From NCBI GenBank assembly GCA_965260935.1, contig OZ253374.1, positions 248,001-312,000 on the forward strand: DNA of 64,000 nt, written 5' to 3'. The DNA comes from JBBROS01 sp965260935. Its GTDB lineage: Bacteria > Pseudomonadota > Alphaproteobacteria > Acetobacterales > Acetobacteraceae. The notes beneath the pieces are model-generated. The model saw only the letters and a program-made list of their open reading frames with translations. It had not been told where the DNA came from and ran no database searches. This document shows positions 28,198 through 36,784 of this stretch, one piece after another (positions within the stretch are counted from its first letter, which is position 1; every line of letters begins with the position of its first letter). The position numbers and the translations under genes were made by a program.

Positions 28198-29000
28198 TGC
28201 CGGAAGCGACGCCGATCCCGGAGCCGCACGCGGCGCTACGCGGCGTCGTGCGCCGGTTCAGCGGCAAGCAGCCGGTGCACGCGCTAGGGCCGATCGATCT
28301 CGACTTGGCGCCGGGCGAGTTCTTCTCCGTCGTCGGCCCGTCCGGCTGCGGCAAATCCACGCTGCTGGACGTGCTGTCCGGCCTGGGAGACCCGAGCGAG
28401 GGAACGGTCACGTTCGAAGGCAAGCCGTTGCGCGGGGCGGTGCCGGATGGGGTCGGCGTCGTGTTCCAGGAGGATGCGAGCTTCACGTGGCTGACGGTGC
28501 GCGACAACGTCGCCTTTGGGTTGCGACGCGCGAAGCTCGGCAGCGCGGAGGTGGCGCGCCGGGTCGACGGGGCGGTCGAATTCATGGGGCTGGCGCAATT
28601 CGCGTCGCACTACCCGGCGCAGCTCTCCGGCGGCATGCGGCAGCGCATGTGCATCGCACGCACGCTGGTGCAGCAGCCGCGCCTGATTTTGCTCGACGAG
28701 CCGTTCGGGGCGCTGGATCAGCAGACCCGGCTGCTGATGGGCGACGAGCTTCTCCGGCTATGGCGCGAGACGGGGGCGACCGTGCTGCTGATCACCCATG
28801 CGCTCGACGAAGCGGCCATGTTGTCGGACCGCGTAGGCGTCATGTCGGCGCGACCCGGCCGGTTCATCGACCTCGTCGAGACCGGTTGGCCGCGCGAGCG
28901 GGATAGTCGTGTGGTGTCGGACCCGCATTTCGGCGAGCTGACGGCGCGGCTGTGGACGTCGTTGCGGACGGAGTCACTACGCACGATGGGGCGCGCTTGA
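28197..29000 (+). CDS. ABC transporter ATP-binding protein (NitT/TauT type)
   Basis: The product has 267 residues from ATG 28197, which overlaps the preceding stop. Walker A GPSGCGKST is at about residues 47-55, signature LSGGMRQRM at about 143 and Walker B LILLDEPFGALD at about 163, with the switch His in LLITHALDEA. It is the cytoplasmic motor of the importer. The stop TGA overlaps a TTG start of the first permease. Confidence 0.94.
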   Translation: MPEATPIPEPHAALRGVVRRFSGKQPVHALGPIDLDLAPGEFFSVVGPSGCGKSTLLDVLSGLGDPSEGTVTFEGKPLRGAVPDGVGVVFQEDASFTWLTVRDNVAFGLRRAKLGSAEVARRVDGAVEFMGLAQFASHYPAQLSGGMRQRMCIARTLVQQPRLILLDEPFGALDQQTRLLMGDELLRLWRETGATVLLITHALDEAAMLSDRVGVMSARPGRFIDLVETGWPRERDSRVVSDPHFGELTARLWTSLRTESLRTMGRA

Positions 29001-29758
29001 GCCGCGGGACCGCCGTCCTGCTGGTGCGAACGGGCGTGCTGGTCGCGGCGGTGCTGGTACTCGAGTTGCTGTGCCGAACGGGCGTGATCAGCCCGCAGGC
29101 CGTGTTGCCGCCGAGCGCGATGGCGGCGGCGATGGTCGAGGTGCTTGCGTCGGGCAACGCGACGGAGCCGATGCTCAGCACGTTCAGCACGGTGGGCCTC
29201 GCCTTCGCGCTCGCCGTGGTGCTCGGGATCGCGGGGGGCGCCGTTCTGCATGCCACGCCGCGGCTGCGGCGCGCCATCGACCCGGTGCTCGCCTCCTACT
29301 ACTCGGTGCCGACCTTCGTGTTCTATCCGCTGTTGGTGGCGTTGCTGGGGCTGAACATGGCGCCGTTGGTCGTGCTGGGCGTGCTGTCGGCCGCGCCGGC
29401 GATGGTGATCGGCACGCTGGCGGGGTTGGACAGCCTGCCGCGCGTGTTGCGTCGGGTCGCGCGAGTGCAGCGGCTGGGACCGTTGCGGACGCTGATGACC
29501 GTCGTGCTGCCCGCGGCGATGCCGTCGCTGTTCGGCGGCATCAAGCTGGCTCTGTCCTACGCACTGATCGGGGTGATCGCGGGAGAGTTCATCTTGTCCG
29601 GCAGCGGGCTCGGCTACGCGATCTCGTACGCCTACCAGAGCTTCGATAACCGGACGATGTATGGGTTGATGCTATTTGTGCTGCTGGTCGCGGTGACGGC
29701 CAACGGGCTGCTATACAGTTGGGAAGGGCGGTTGCTGCGCCGCCGGGTGCGCTCGTGA
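28997..29758 (+). CDS. ABC transporter permease 1 (NitT/TauT type)
   Basis: The product has about 253 residues. The TTG at 28997 is chosen because it makes a TTGA overlap with the ATPase stop; a GTG farther upstream would overlap the ATPase gene by about 50 bases. Six membrane segments and a BPD_transp_1 coupling loop (GLDSLPRVLRRVARVQRLGP) are evident. It probably pairs with permease 2 as a heterodimeric channel. Confidence 0.88.
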   Translation: MSRGTAVLLVRTGVLVAAVLVLELLCRTGVISPQAVLPPSAMAAAMVEVLASGNATEPMLSTFSTVGLAFALAVVLGIAGGAVLHATPRLRRAIDPVLASYYSVPTFVFYPLLVALLGLNMAPLVVLGVLSAAPAMVIGTLAGLDSLPRVLRRVARVQRLGPLRTLMTVVLPAAMPSLFGGIKLALSYALIGVIAGEFILSGSGLGYAISYAYQSFDNRTMYGLMLFVLLVAVTANGLLYSWEGRLLRRRVRS

Positions 29759-30525
29759 ACATCACCACCTCGACCGAGGCACGGCGGGCGCCGAGGCTGC
29801 GGGTGCTGGACCCGCTACTGTTGATCGCGATCGCGCTGCTCGTGTGGCAAGCGGTCGGCAGTTGGACGCAGGGCGTCGCGGTAACGGGACCGCTCGCAAC
29901 GTTCGGCTACACGGCAAAGCTGCTGGCGACGGCTCGGTTCTGGGACAACGCCGGCGCGACGGCGACCGCTTTCGCGCTCTCGTTCGCGCTTTCCTCCATT
30001 TGCGGCTTGCTGCTGGGGCTGGTGCTCGGGTTGCGGCGGTTCGCCGGCGACGTGGCCGAGCCGGTGTTGGCGGGCTTCTACACCATCCCGAAGGTGACGC
30101 TGTATCCCGTGGTGCTGCTCCTGTTCGGTCTGGGCATGAGCGCCAAGGTGGCGTTCGGGGTGATGCACGGGCTGGTGCCGGTGACATTGTTCACTATCGC
30201 GGCGATCAAGACGCTGCCGGCGGTGCTGCCGCGGGCGGCGCGGGCGATGCGGCTGTCGCCGGCGCAGACGATGCGCTGGGTGCTGGTGCCGGCCTGCCTG
30301 CCGCAGATCGTGTCGGGGCTGCGGCTCGGCTTCTCGCTCAGCCTGCTGGGTGTGCTGATCGGCGAGATGTTCTCCTCGCAGCGCGGGCTCGGTTTCCTGC
30401 TGGTCAACGGACTGGCGCAGCACAACGTAGCGCTGTCGACCGCGGTGGTGCTGCTGATCGTGGTCTTTGCGCTGGCTGCCAATACGGTGATGCTGCGGCT
30501 CAGCCGGCGGCTGGGGGGCCAGTAG
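29755..30525 (+). CDS. ABC transporter permease 2 (NitT/TauT type)
   Basis: The product has 256 residues from GTG 29755, which overlaps the previous stop (GTGA). Six membrane segments are visible, and the EAA-like coupling loop is RAARAMRLSPAQTMRWVLVP. Having two permease genes in series instead of one homodimer is less common in this ABC class. The convergent lyase gene ends only 16 bases after its stop, and I see no clear terminator hairpin between them. Confidence 0.88.
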   Translation: MNITTSTEARRAPRLRVLDPLLLIAIALLVWQAVGSWTQGVAVTGPLATFGYTAKLLATARFWDNAGATATAFALSFALSSICGLLLGLVLGLRRFAGDVAEPVLAGFYTIPKVTLYPVVLLLFGLGMSAKVAFGVMHGLVPVTLFTIAAIKTLPAVLPRAARAMRLSPAQTMRWVLVPACLPQIVSGLRLGFSLSLLGVLIGEMFSSQRGLGFLLVNGLAQHNVALSTAVVLLIVVFALAANTVMLRLSRRLGGQ

Positions 30526-30540
30526 GCGGACAGGTAGGCG

Positions 30541-31410
30541 TCACTCGGCCGCGGTGCGGAACCGCGTGCGCAGGGCATCCCATTCATCGGCGCCGAAGCG
30601 GCGGAAGGAGTTCTGAACGCTGCTGTCGAAGAGCGGGGTTGGGTGGCGCCGATCCTGCTGCAGGGCGGCAAGCGCTTGATCGCAGGCGCCATAAATTGTC
30701 TTGAGCAGAACGCTTGGCAGGATGGCAAGGCGGTAGCCCATGGCTTGCGCCTCGTCCATCGAGACCTGCGGCGTCTTGCCGCCCCAGACCACGTTGAGCA
30801 GACACGGCCCGGCCACGCGCTCCGGCACCAGGCGGACCTCGTCGAGGGTCTCCGGACTTTCGACAAAGGCCAGGTCCGCGCCGGCCGTCAGGGCGAGATT
30901 GGCCCGGGCGATCGCCTCGTCCAACCCGGCGACGGAGCGCGCGTCGGTGCGGGCAATGATGACGAAGTCCCTATCCTGTCGGATCGCGACGGCCGCCTGG
31001 ATCTTGGCGACGAACTCGTCGCGCGAGACCAGCTCCTTACCGTCGAGGTGGCCGCAGCGTTTGGGCGAGACCTGGTCCTCGATATGGATCGCGGCGGTGC
31101 CGGCGCGCTCGTATTCGCGCACGGTGCGGACGACGTTCAACTCGGTGCCGTAGCCCGTATCCGCGTCGGCGATCAGCGGTAGGCGGGTGGCGCTGGCCAT
31201 GCGGGCGGCGTTGCCGACCATCTCCGTCATTGACAACAATCCGTAATCGGGTAGGCCGAACGAGGCGGCGGTGCCGGCGCCGGTCATGTAGACCGCGCTG
31301 AAGCCGGCCTGCTCGATCAGGCGCGCGGTGATGCCGTCATAGCCGCCGGGCGCGACCAGCATCTCAGGGCCGGCGAGCAAGCGGCGCAGCTCGCGCCGGG
31401 CGTCGGTCAT
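30541..31410 (-). CDS. Isocitrate lyase/PEP mutase superfamily C-C lyase (second copy)
   Basis: The product has 289 residues from ATG 31410. ADADTGYGTE (metal site) is near residue 87, KRCGH (active-site loop with Cys) near residue 121 and IIARTDARS near residue 150. It is clearly homologous to the protein at 24904 but strongly diverged. It overlaps the leuD-like stop by ATGA and is the last gene of a minus-strand operon with aconitase-family subunits. In known 2,3-dimethylmalate degradation a LeuCD-like dehydratase feeds such a lyase; the same logic is inferred here. Confidence 0.88.
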   Translation of the reverse strand: MTDARRELRRLLAGPEMLVAPGGYDGITARLIEQAGFSAVYMTGAGTAASFGLPDYGLLSMTEMVGNAARMASATRLPLIADADTGYGTELNVVRTVREYERAGTAAIHIEDQVSPKRCGHLDGKELVSRDEFVAKIQAAVAIRQDRDFVIIARTDARSVAGLDEAIARANLALTAGADLAFVESPETLDEVRLVPERVAGPCLLNVVWGGKTPQVSMDEAQAMGYRLAILPSVLLKTIYGACDQALAALQQDRRHPTPLFDSSVQNSFRRFGADEWDALRTRFRTAAE

Positions 31411-32045
31411 GCCGCGTTCTCTTCCGCGAGATCCCAGATCCAGGGCCGGGCAAGGCGATCCTGCGCCTGGAACGACGCGATGGCGGCCTCCATCGACAAC
31501 GTCTGCCCGACCTCGTCGAGCCCGGAAAGCAGGGCCTGCTTGCGAATGGCCTCAATGGCGAACGGCCTCTCTTCCCCGTGCGGTGCGATTACGAGCTGCC
31601 GCTCCAGATCGACGGTCACCCGCGCGTTGCCACCGGCGCAGGCTTCGGCCAGGCGCTCGACCTGCGCCTGGGGCAGCACAACGGGCAGCATGAAGTTCTG
31701 AAAGCAGTTATTGGCGAAGATGTCGCCGAAGGAGGGCGCGATCACGCAGCGGATGCCCGAGAATTTGAGCGCCCAGACCGCACCTTCACGCGAGGAACCA
31801 CAACCGAAATTCTCGCCCGCGAGCAGGATCGGGGCGTCGCGAAACGCGGGCTTGTTCAGGATGAAGTCGGGATCCTCGCGCCCCTCGGCATCGAAGCGGA
31901 GCGACTCGAACAGCCAGGGCGCGGTCTCGGCCGGCTTGGCGTTGGTCAGCCGTTCGATGCGGATCACCGTGTCGGTGTCGATGTTCGCACGCATCAAGGG
32001 CGCGGCGATGCCGGCGAGGGTCGTGAAGCGGTTGGCTTCAGACAT
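31407..32045 (-). CDS. 3-isopropylmalate-dehydratase-like small subunit (LeuD/DmdB type)
   Basis: The product has 212 residues from ATG 32045, which overlaps the large-subunit stop. It is an aconitase swivel domain with NIDTDTVIRIERLTN, FGCGSSREGAVWALK and FGDIFANNCFQNFMLPV. It pairs with the large subunit to dehydrate or isomerise a hydroxy-dicarboxylate. The neighbours are a C-C lyase and transporters rather than leuA/leuB, so I favour a catabolic dehydratase over leucine biosynthesis. Confidence 0.88.
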   Translation of the reverse strand: MSEANRFTTLAGIAAPLMRANIDTDTVIRIERLTNAKPAETAPWLFESLRFDAEGREDPDFILNKPAFRDAPILLAGENFGCGSSREGAVWALKFSGIRCVIAPSFGDIFANNCFQNFMLPVVLPQAQVERLAEACAGGNARVTVDLERQLVIAPHGEERPFAIEAIRKQALLSGLDEVGQTLSMEAAIASFQAQDRLARPWIWDLAEENAA

Positions 32046-33445
32046 CACAGCGTCCGCACGTCGGTGATGGCGCCGCGTAGCGCGGCGGCGGCGGCCATGG
32101 CCGGGCTGGCGAGGTGGGTACGGGCGCCGGGGCCCTGGCGACCCACGAAGTTGCGGTTCGAGGTAGAGATTGCACGTGCGCCCGGCGGGACCTGCTCGCC
32201 ATTGGCGGCGACGCACATCGAACAGCCAGGCTCGCGCCAGGCAAAGCCGGCGGCGCGGAACAGCCGGTCGAGCCCCTCCGCCTCTGCCTCGCGCTTGACC
32301 CGTTCCGAGCCGGGCACCACCCAGGCCGTCACGCCCGGAGCGACCCGGCCATCACGCACTATCGCAGCCGCCTGCCGCAGGTCGGACAAGCGACTATTGG
32401 TGCAGGAGCCGATGAACACCCAATCGACCTTGGTGCCGGCGATCGGTCGGCCGGGCTCAAGCCCCATGTAGTCCAGCGCGGCGCGACGGGCGGTGCGGAT
32501 AGCCGCGTCGGTGCCATCCGCCGGGTCGGGGATGACGCCGTCGACGGGCATCGCGTGCTCCGGGCTGGTGCCCCAGGTGACGGTCGGCGCAACGGCGGCG
32601 ACGTCGATCGTCTCATCGCGGTCGAAGCGCGCGTCGTCGTCGCTCGGCAAGTGGCGCCAGGCGGCGACAGCACGGTCGAACATTGCACCCTTCGGGGCGT
32701 AGCGGCGGGCGGCAAGGTATTTATAGGTGCCGTCGTCGGGCGCGATCATGCCGATCTTGGCACCCATTTCGATGGACAGGTTGCATAGGGTGAGCCGCTG
32801 CTCGATCGTCATGGCGCGGATGGTGGCACCGGCATACTCCACCGCGTAACCGGTTCCAGCCTTGGCGCCGAACGTTCCAATCGCGTGTAGGATGAGGTCC
32901 TTGGGGCCGACATGCGGGCTCGGCTGACCCTCGAAGCGCAGCCGCATCGTGCGCGGGCGGCGCTGGCGCAGGGTCTGGGTGGCAAGGGCATGGGTGAGTT
33001 CGGAAGAACCGACGCCGAAGGCCAGCGCACCGAGCGCGCCGTTGGTGCAGGTGTGGCTGTCGCCACAGATCAAAGTCGTGCCGGGCAGGACGATCCCTAA
33101 CTCGGGGGCCATGACATGAACGATGCCCTGCCCATCCTGTCCAAGATTGAAGAAAGCGATGCCGTCGGCGCGGGCGCGGTCGCGCAACCCGTCATGCAGG
33201 GCGGCGCCGGGCGGGTAGCTGGACGCGGTGCGGCCGGGCAGGCTGGAGACGGCGTGGTCGGGGGTGGCGAAGGCGAGTTCGGGATTTCGGGTGCGCAGGC
33301 CTCGTTCCTCAAGCATCTCCAGAGCGCGTCCGCCCGACAAGTCGTGTAGCAGATGCCGGTCGATGTGGAGCAGTGCCCAATCCTCGCCGAGATCGGCGAC
33401 CACGTGCTGCCGCCAGATCTTGTCGAACATGGTTCGACCCGTCAT
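32045..33445 (-). CDS. 3-isopropylmalate-dehydratase-like large subunit (LeuC/DmdA type)
   Basis: The product has 466 residues. ATG 33445 follows a ggagg site; a TTG at 33460 upstream is rejected. It is an aconitase-family Fe-S protein: ICGDSHTCTNGALGALAFGV, IGSCTNSRLSDLR and EPGCSMCVA provide the three cluster-ligating cysteines. It is the first gene of an operon with the small subunit and a lyase. Its upstream region is cut at 33563 by an IS1595 end, leaving about 115 bases, so its native promoter may be lost. Confidence 0.9.
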   Translation of the reverse strand: MTGRTMFDKIWRQHVVADLGEDWALLHIDRHLLHDLSGGRALEMLEERGLRTRNPELAFATPDHAVSSLPGRTASSYPPGAALHDGLRDRARADGIAFFNLGQDGQGIVHVMAPELGIVLPGTTLICGDSHTCTNGALGALAFGVGSSELTHALATQTLRQRRPRTMRLRFEGQPSPHVGPKDLILHAIGTFGAKAGTGYAVEYAGATIRAMTIEQRLTLCNLSIEMGAKIGMIAPDDGTYKYLAARRYAPKGAMFDRAVAAWRHLPSDDDARFDRDETIDVAAVAPTVTWGTSPEHAMPVDGVIPDPADGTDAAIRTARRAALDYMGLEPGRPIAGTKVDWVFIGSCTNSRLSDLRQAAAIVRDGRVAPGVTAWVVPGSERVKREAEAEGLDRLFRAAGFAWREPGCSMCVAANGEQVPPGARAISTSNRNFVGRQGPGARTHLASPAMAAAAALRGAITDVRTL

Positions 33446-34036
33446 CGCATCCTCCCTCAACGGACGAGACCCTGCGCCGCATCAACAAAGCTGCCAAGTC
33501 CCGTCGAGGACGAGACGGCAGCGGACTGGGTTCAGCGCGTTCCAAGCCAGCATTACCGCAGTGGCTCTTATTGGGTTCCGGGGTGGTGCCGGGTTTGTCA
33601 CGCAACCAGCCCGGCGATCAGGGCACCGAGCAGGGCTTTGCCACGTCGGCGTGCGTTGTGCACGAACTGGAAGAAGCCGAGGTAGAGCGGCAGCTTGTCC
33701 TGCGAGATGCCGCGGTGAGGGCGCAGCCAGGAGCGCAGCAGCGACCAGAAACCCTCGATGGTGTTGACGTGGACCTCGCAGAAGCCGTCGCCGTCCTCGT
33801 CGCGGGCGTATTCGCCGCGCCCATGGTAGACCGTTTTGTGCCCATAGCCCCAGGCTGGCAGGCGGGCGTGGATGCTGTATTCGTCCGTGTGGACGAGGGC
33901 GCCCGGGGCGACGGCGGCGGTGATGACCGGCTTGGTCATCCTTTGCTGCACGTTGGCCAGCATGTGCAGCACCACTTGGCCGCCGCGCTGGATCAGGCCG
34001 AGAACGGGTGGCTTGTCCTTCTCCAGTGTGCCGCGC

Positions 34037-34371
34037 CCTCCATTGCCTTTCCAACGGCTTTGCCGCCGGAACCTCGTATGGGGTTCCAGTTGTCAAGCAC
34101 TCATTGTGTGATCTCCTGTCGCGGTGTGATCCGTGGTTCGAGCCCGTCATCCATCATGCGGCAGCACTGTCCGCATCACCTCGTATCCGGTCGGACCTTA
34201 GGCGGTCCGGACCACGATCCCTCATGCTTGAGGGCCAGGGCTTGGAGGGATGGGACCCTTCTTGGGAGCGCGGCGTATCTCAGCCCCGGTTCCGGCCGGT
34301 CACCATCCACCCCGGATCAGCGGCTCAGCCAGTGACCGGGCCGCGGATTGGGTTGCGTGCAGGGCGTTGTA
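34037..34371 (-). ncRNA. Candidate bridge-RNA region of the IS110-family element
   Basis: This is the only long non-coding segment of the element, downstream of its transposase. IS110-family recombinases use a bridge RNA encoded in such a non-coding end. The segment has GC-rich self-complementary patches, for example ggtcggacc and ggtccggacc near 34191-34213. I did not fold it, and the strand is assumed from the transposase. Confidence 0.3.
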
Positions 34372-35640
34372 TCAGCCTGCCTGCACCGCCTTCAGCACGG
34401 CGCCGGTCGGCACCAGGCCGTGGGTGACGAACCGCCACAGCGCCACCAGCAGCTTGCGCGCGAGTGCGGTGATGGCGATGCGCTTGATCCGGCCCCGCCC
34501 GTCGCGGACGCGCTCGCGATACCAAGTACTTAGAGCACTACCGGGCTGGTTGCGCAGCCAAAGCCAAGCCAGCTGCCCCATCGCCCGGCGCACGCGCGCG
34601 TTGCCGGCTTTGGAGATGCCCTGCTCGCGCTCGACGCCGCCGCTCTGCCACGGGCTGGGGGCCAGCCCGGCATAGGACGCCACCTCCCGCCGGTTGCGGA
34701 AATCGCGGAAGAACGCCTCGCCCGCCAACACCGAGGCGGTCTCGGGTCCGACGCCCTTGAGCCGCAGCAGGCGCGCACCGGGTCCATCGCCGCAGGGCAA
34801 TGCCGCCGACGCATCCTTGCGTCCGGCCGCCCCCTTTCTCTTTTCTGTTCCGGCGGCAACGCACGCCGGGGTTACAGTGCGTTCGGCCGCGAACGCGGCG
34901 TCACGCACGGCCTCCACGGCGGCGAGTTGCTGCATGGCCAGCTCCAGCCGGTTCAGCTGCCGTCCGACCTCGGCCAACAGCCGCGGCGGCAGCGCGGCGC
35001 CTTCGGGCGTGCGCAGTTCCGCCAGCCGGATCCTCCGATCTCGCCGGGTCGGCTCGAACCCAAACACGCCCTGTGTGGCCAGCAGTCCTTTGATCCGGTT
35101 GGCGTGCCGGATGCGCTCAGCCAGCAGCGCTTCCCGCTCGCGGGTCAGCCGGCGCGCGTCCTCCGCCTCGCGCGAAGGTGGTCGCACCATGGCGCACACC
35201 TGCCGCTCGCCGCGCGACCACGCCATCAGCGTGCGCAACATCGCCTCGGCGTCGATCCGGTCCGTTTTGGCGCGGCGGCTGCGCCGGTTCACCGCAATCG
35301 AGGACGGGTCCACCACCAGGCTGCGCACCCCCTGGGCCTCCAACAGGCGATGCACCCAGAACCCGTCGCGGCCGGCCTCCTGCATGACAACCACCGCCAC
35401 CGGGCGGCCGCAGCGCCGCTCGGCACGCTCCTGCAAGCGCCGCAGCAACGCAAGCAAGCCAGGACCGTCGCAAGCAGCCAGGCCATGCTTGCTGGCCTTG
35501 TCCTCGCCAGGAGCGCTGGCCACCAGAACCCAGCTCGAGAGGCTCAGTTCAAGAGCAGCAAACAGCGTGGCGTCCATGTCGATCGGCGTGGCAGGATCAG
35601 AATGGGCGGCGGCGCGGGCAGGATGTTCGGTGCAAGACAT
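34372..35640 (-). CDS. IS110-family transposase (DEDD recombinase)
   Basis: The product has up to 422 residues from ATG 35640; the shorter start MDATLFAALELSLSSWVLVA at 35577 fits the family better. The RuvC-like DEDD domain includes ALELSLSSWVL, VVVMQEAGRDGFWVHRLLEA and RAKTDRIDAEAMLRTLM. The Tnp_20 domain includes LLRLKGVGPETASVLAGEAF and YAGLAPSPWQSGGVEREQGI, with the conserved Ser region SKAGNARVRRAM. It is intact. Confidence 0.92.
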   Translation of the reverse strand: MSCTEHPARAAAHSDPATPIDMDATLFAALELSLSSWVLVASAPGEDKASKHGLAACDGPGLLALLRRLQERAERRCGRPVAVVVMQEAGRDGFWVHRLLEAQGVRSLVVDPSSIAVNRRSRRAKTDRIDAEAMLRTLMAWSRGERQVCAMVRPPSREAEDARRLTREREALLAERIRHANRIKGLLATQGVFGFEPTRRDRRIRLAELRTPEGAALPPRLLAEVGRQLNRLELAMQQLAAVEAVRDAAFAAERTVTPACVAAGTEKRKGAAGRKDASAALPCGDGPGARLLRLKGVGPETASVLAGEAFFRDFRNRREVASYAGLAPSPWQSGGVEREQGISKAGNARVRRAMGQLAWLWLRNQPGSALSTWYRERVRDGRGRIKRIAITALARKLLVALWRFVTHGLVPTGAVLKAVQAG

Positions 35641-36342
35641 CGGGCGTCTCCAGGATGAAGTGGCAACAACCTCAGCCTACGACCCGGCCGCCGCCCACCC
35701 GCATAGGATCTTGACCGGCTCCGCCCGGCGCGCCTGCCAGCCTGCGGCAGCGCCCGAGCCGCCCCTTTTGGCCACTTCGTCCGGCTGGCCCTTGTGCCCC
35801 GCCACCACGTAAACCTCGTCGATCTCCACCTCGCCCTGCAGTTCTACCGCTGGCATCTTGGCGACCAGCCCGCGGCGCAACTGGTCCGTCATCGCCTGCG
35901 CGTCCGAGGCGTCCAGGCCCAGCTCACCCGCGATCTGCCGGTTCGACAGGCTCAGCCCCATGAAATACAGGTACAGCACCCACATGCGCAGCGGCTGATG
36001 GTGCCCGGCCAGCGCCGTTCCGGTGAGGTCGTCGAAACGTCCTGAACACGCCTTGCAGCGATAGCGCTGCCGGCAGGGCTGCGTGTCGTCGCATCCGTCT
36101 CGGATCACCGCGCCGCTCTCGCAGGCAGGGCAGCGCACGGCTTCCGGCCAGCGGTGCTCGCGCACCAGCGCAAAGCACTTGGCGTCGTCGATCAAGCCCG
36201 AAAGGTTGACCAAATCGGATGCAGCCATGGCGAAAGCTCCTCGCGCGAGCAGGCCACCTACTCCCACTTCCGCCCGCGCACCAGAAGCCCTCAGTCCCGC
36301 TTTCCAATCCCGACCTCACCACCCCGGAATCCAACAAGAGCC

Positions 36343-36784
36343 TCCTGCCAATACCAACATGGATCCTGCGGTCTCTAAGCGCGCCGACTTGTTCCTCTGT
36401 CAGCATTTCGAACAACTTGAACTCGATGTCTGGGTGTATTTGATGGAATGCCTTCAAGGCGAGCGGCAGGACACTGTATATTGCCGAGCGGGTGAAGCCG
36501 ATTCCGAGCCAGCCGCGTCGGCCAGCAGCGATTTGCCGAGCGCCTGTCGCAGCCTCCTCGTATTCGGCCAGGAGGCGGCGTGCCTGGATAAGGAAATACT
36601 GCCCGGCTGCTGTCAGCCGCATCGGGCGGCTGCCGCGATCAATCAGGCGTGCTCCGACGCGGTCCTCGATAATGCGCATTTGATGACTGAGCGCCGGCTG
36701 CGCGACGTGCAGCCGCTCGGCGGCGCGCGTGAAATTCAACTCCTCCGCGAGCACGACGAAAAATTGTAGATGACGAAGATTCAA
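36343..36784 (-). pseudogene. LysR-family regulator, 3'-truncated by IS1595
   Basis: The start is TTG 36784, making a TTGA overlap with the dehI stop. About 147 residues remain: a complete winged HTH (FTRAAERLHVAQPALSHQMR) and the linker helix, then the beginning of the effector domain (FTRSAIYSVLPLALKAFHQI). It ends at the IS1595 terminus at 36342. No continuation is found on the far side of the IS, so the C-terminal half was deleted. It may once have controlled the dehI or leuCD-like genes. Confidence 0.85.

Larger units (their letters stand above)
34037..35722. mobile_element. IS110-family element (IS1111-like layout)
   Basis: The boundaries come from comparing the interrupted IS1595 transposase with its second copy, accurate to a base or two. 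The element is about 1,686 bp, lacks obvious terminal repeats and made no visible duplication, as expected for IS110. The transposase is followed by a long 3' non-coding region of about 335 bp and preceded by only about 82 bp, the layout of the IS1111 group. Confidence 0.8.
33598..36228 (-). pseudogene. IS1595-family transposase split by IS110
   Basis: The gene is read on the minus strand as 36228-35723 and 34036-33598, rejoining in frame to about 314 residues. The N-terminal zinc-ribbon has CPACES and CKACSGRF. The ISXO2-like core begins with EVEIDEVYVVAGHKGQ. The distal part has VHTDEYSIHARLPAWGYGHK and ends in FFQFVHNARRRGKALLGALI. Only the IS110 insertion disrupts it, in contrast to the decayed second copy. 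Confidence 0.88.
33563..36342. mobile_element. IS1595-family element interrupted by an IS110-family element
   Basis: Terminal repeats read ggctcttattgggttccgg at 33563 and the matching complement ends at 36342. Removing 34037-35722 leaves about 1,094 bp, almost exactly the length of the second copy at 62370-63462. The 8-bp flanks (accgcagt, tcctgcca) differ, so no target duplication remains. The right end sits inside a LysR gene whose 3' part is gone. Confidence 0.85.

Noticed and set aside
30526..30540. Terminator between the convergent permease and lyase genes
   Set aside because: Only about 15 bases separate the stops, and I see no hairpin followed by a T-run.
31407..33445. Leucine biosynthesis leuCD
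   Set aside because: No leuA or leuB nearby. The pair is coupled to an ICL-type lyase and surrounded by uptake genes, which suggests a catabolic dehydratase.
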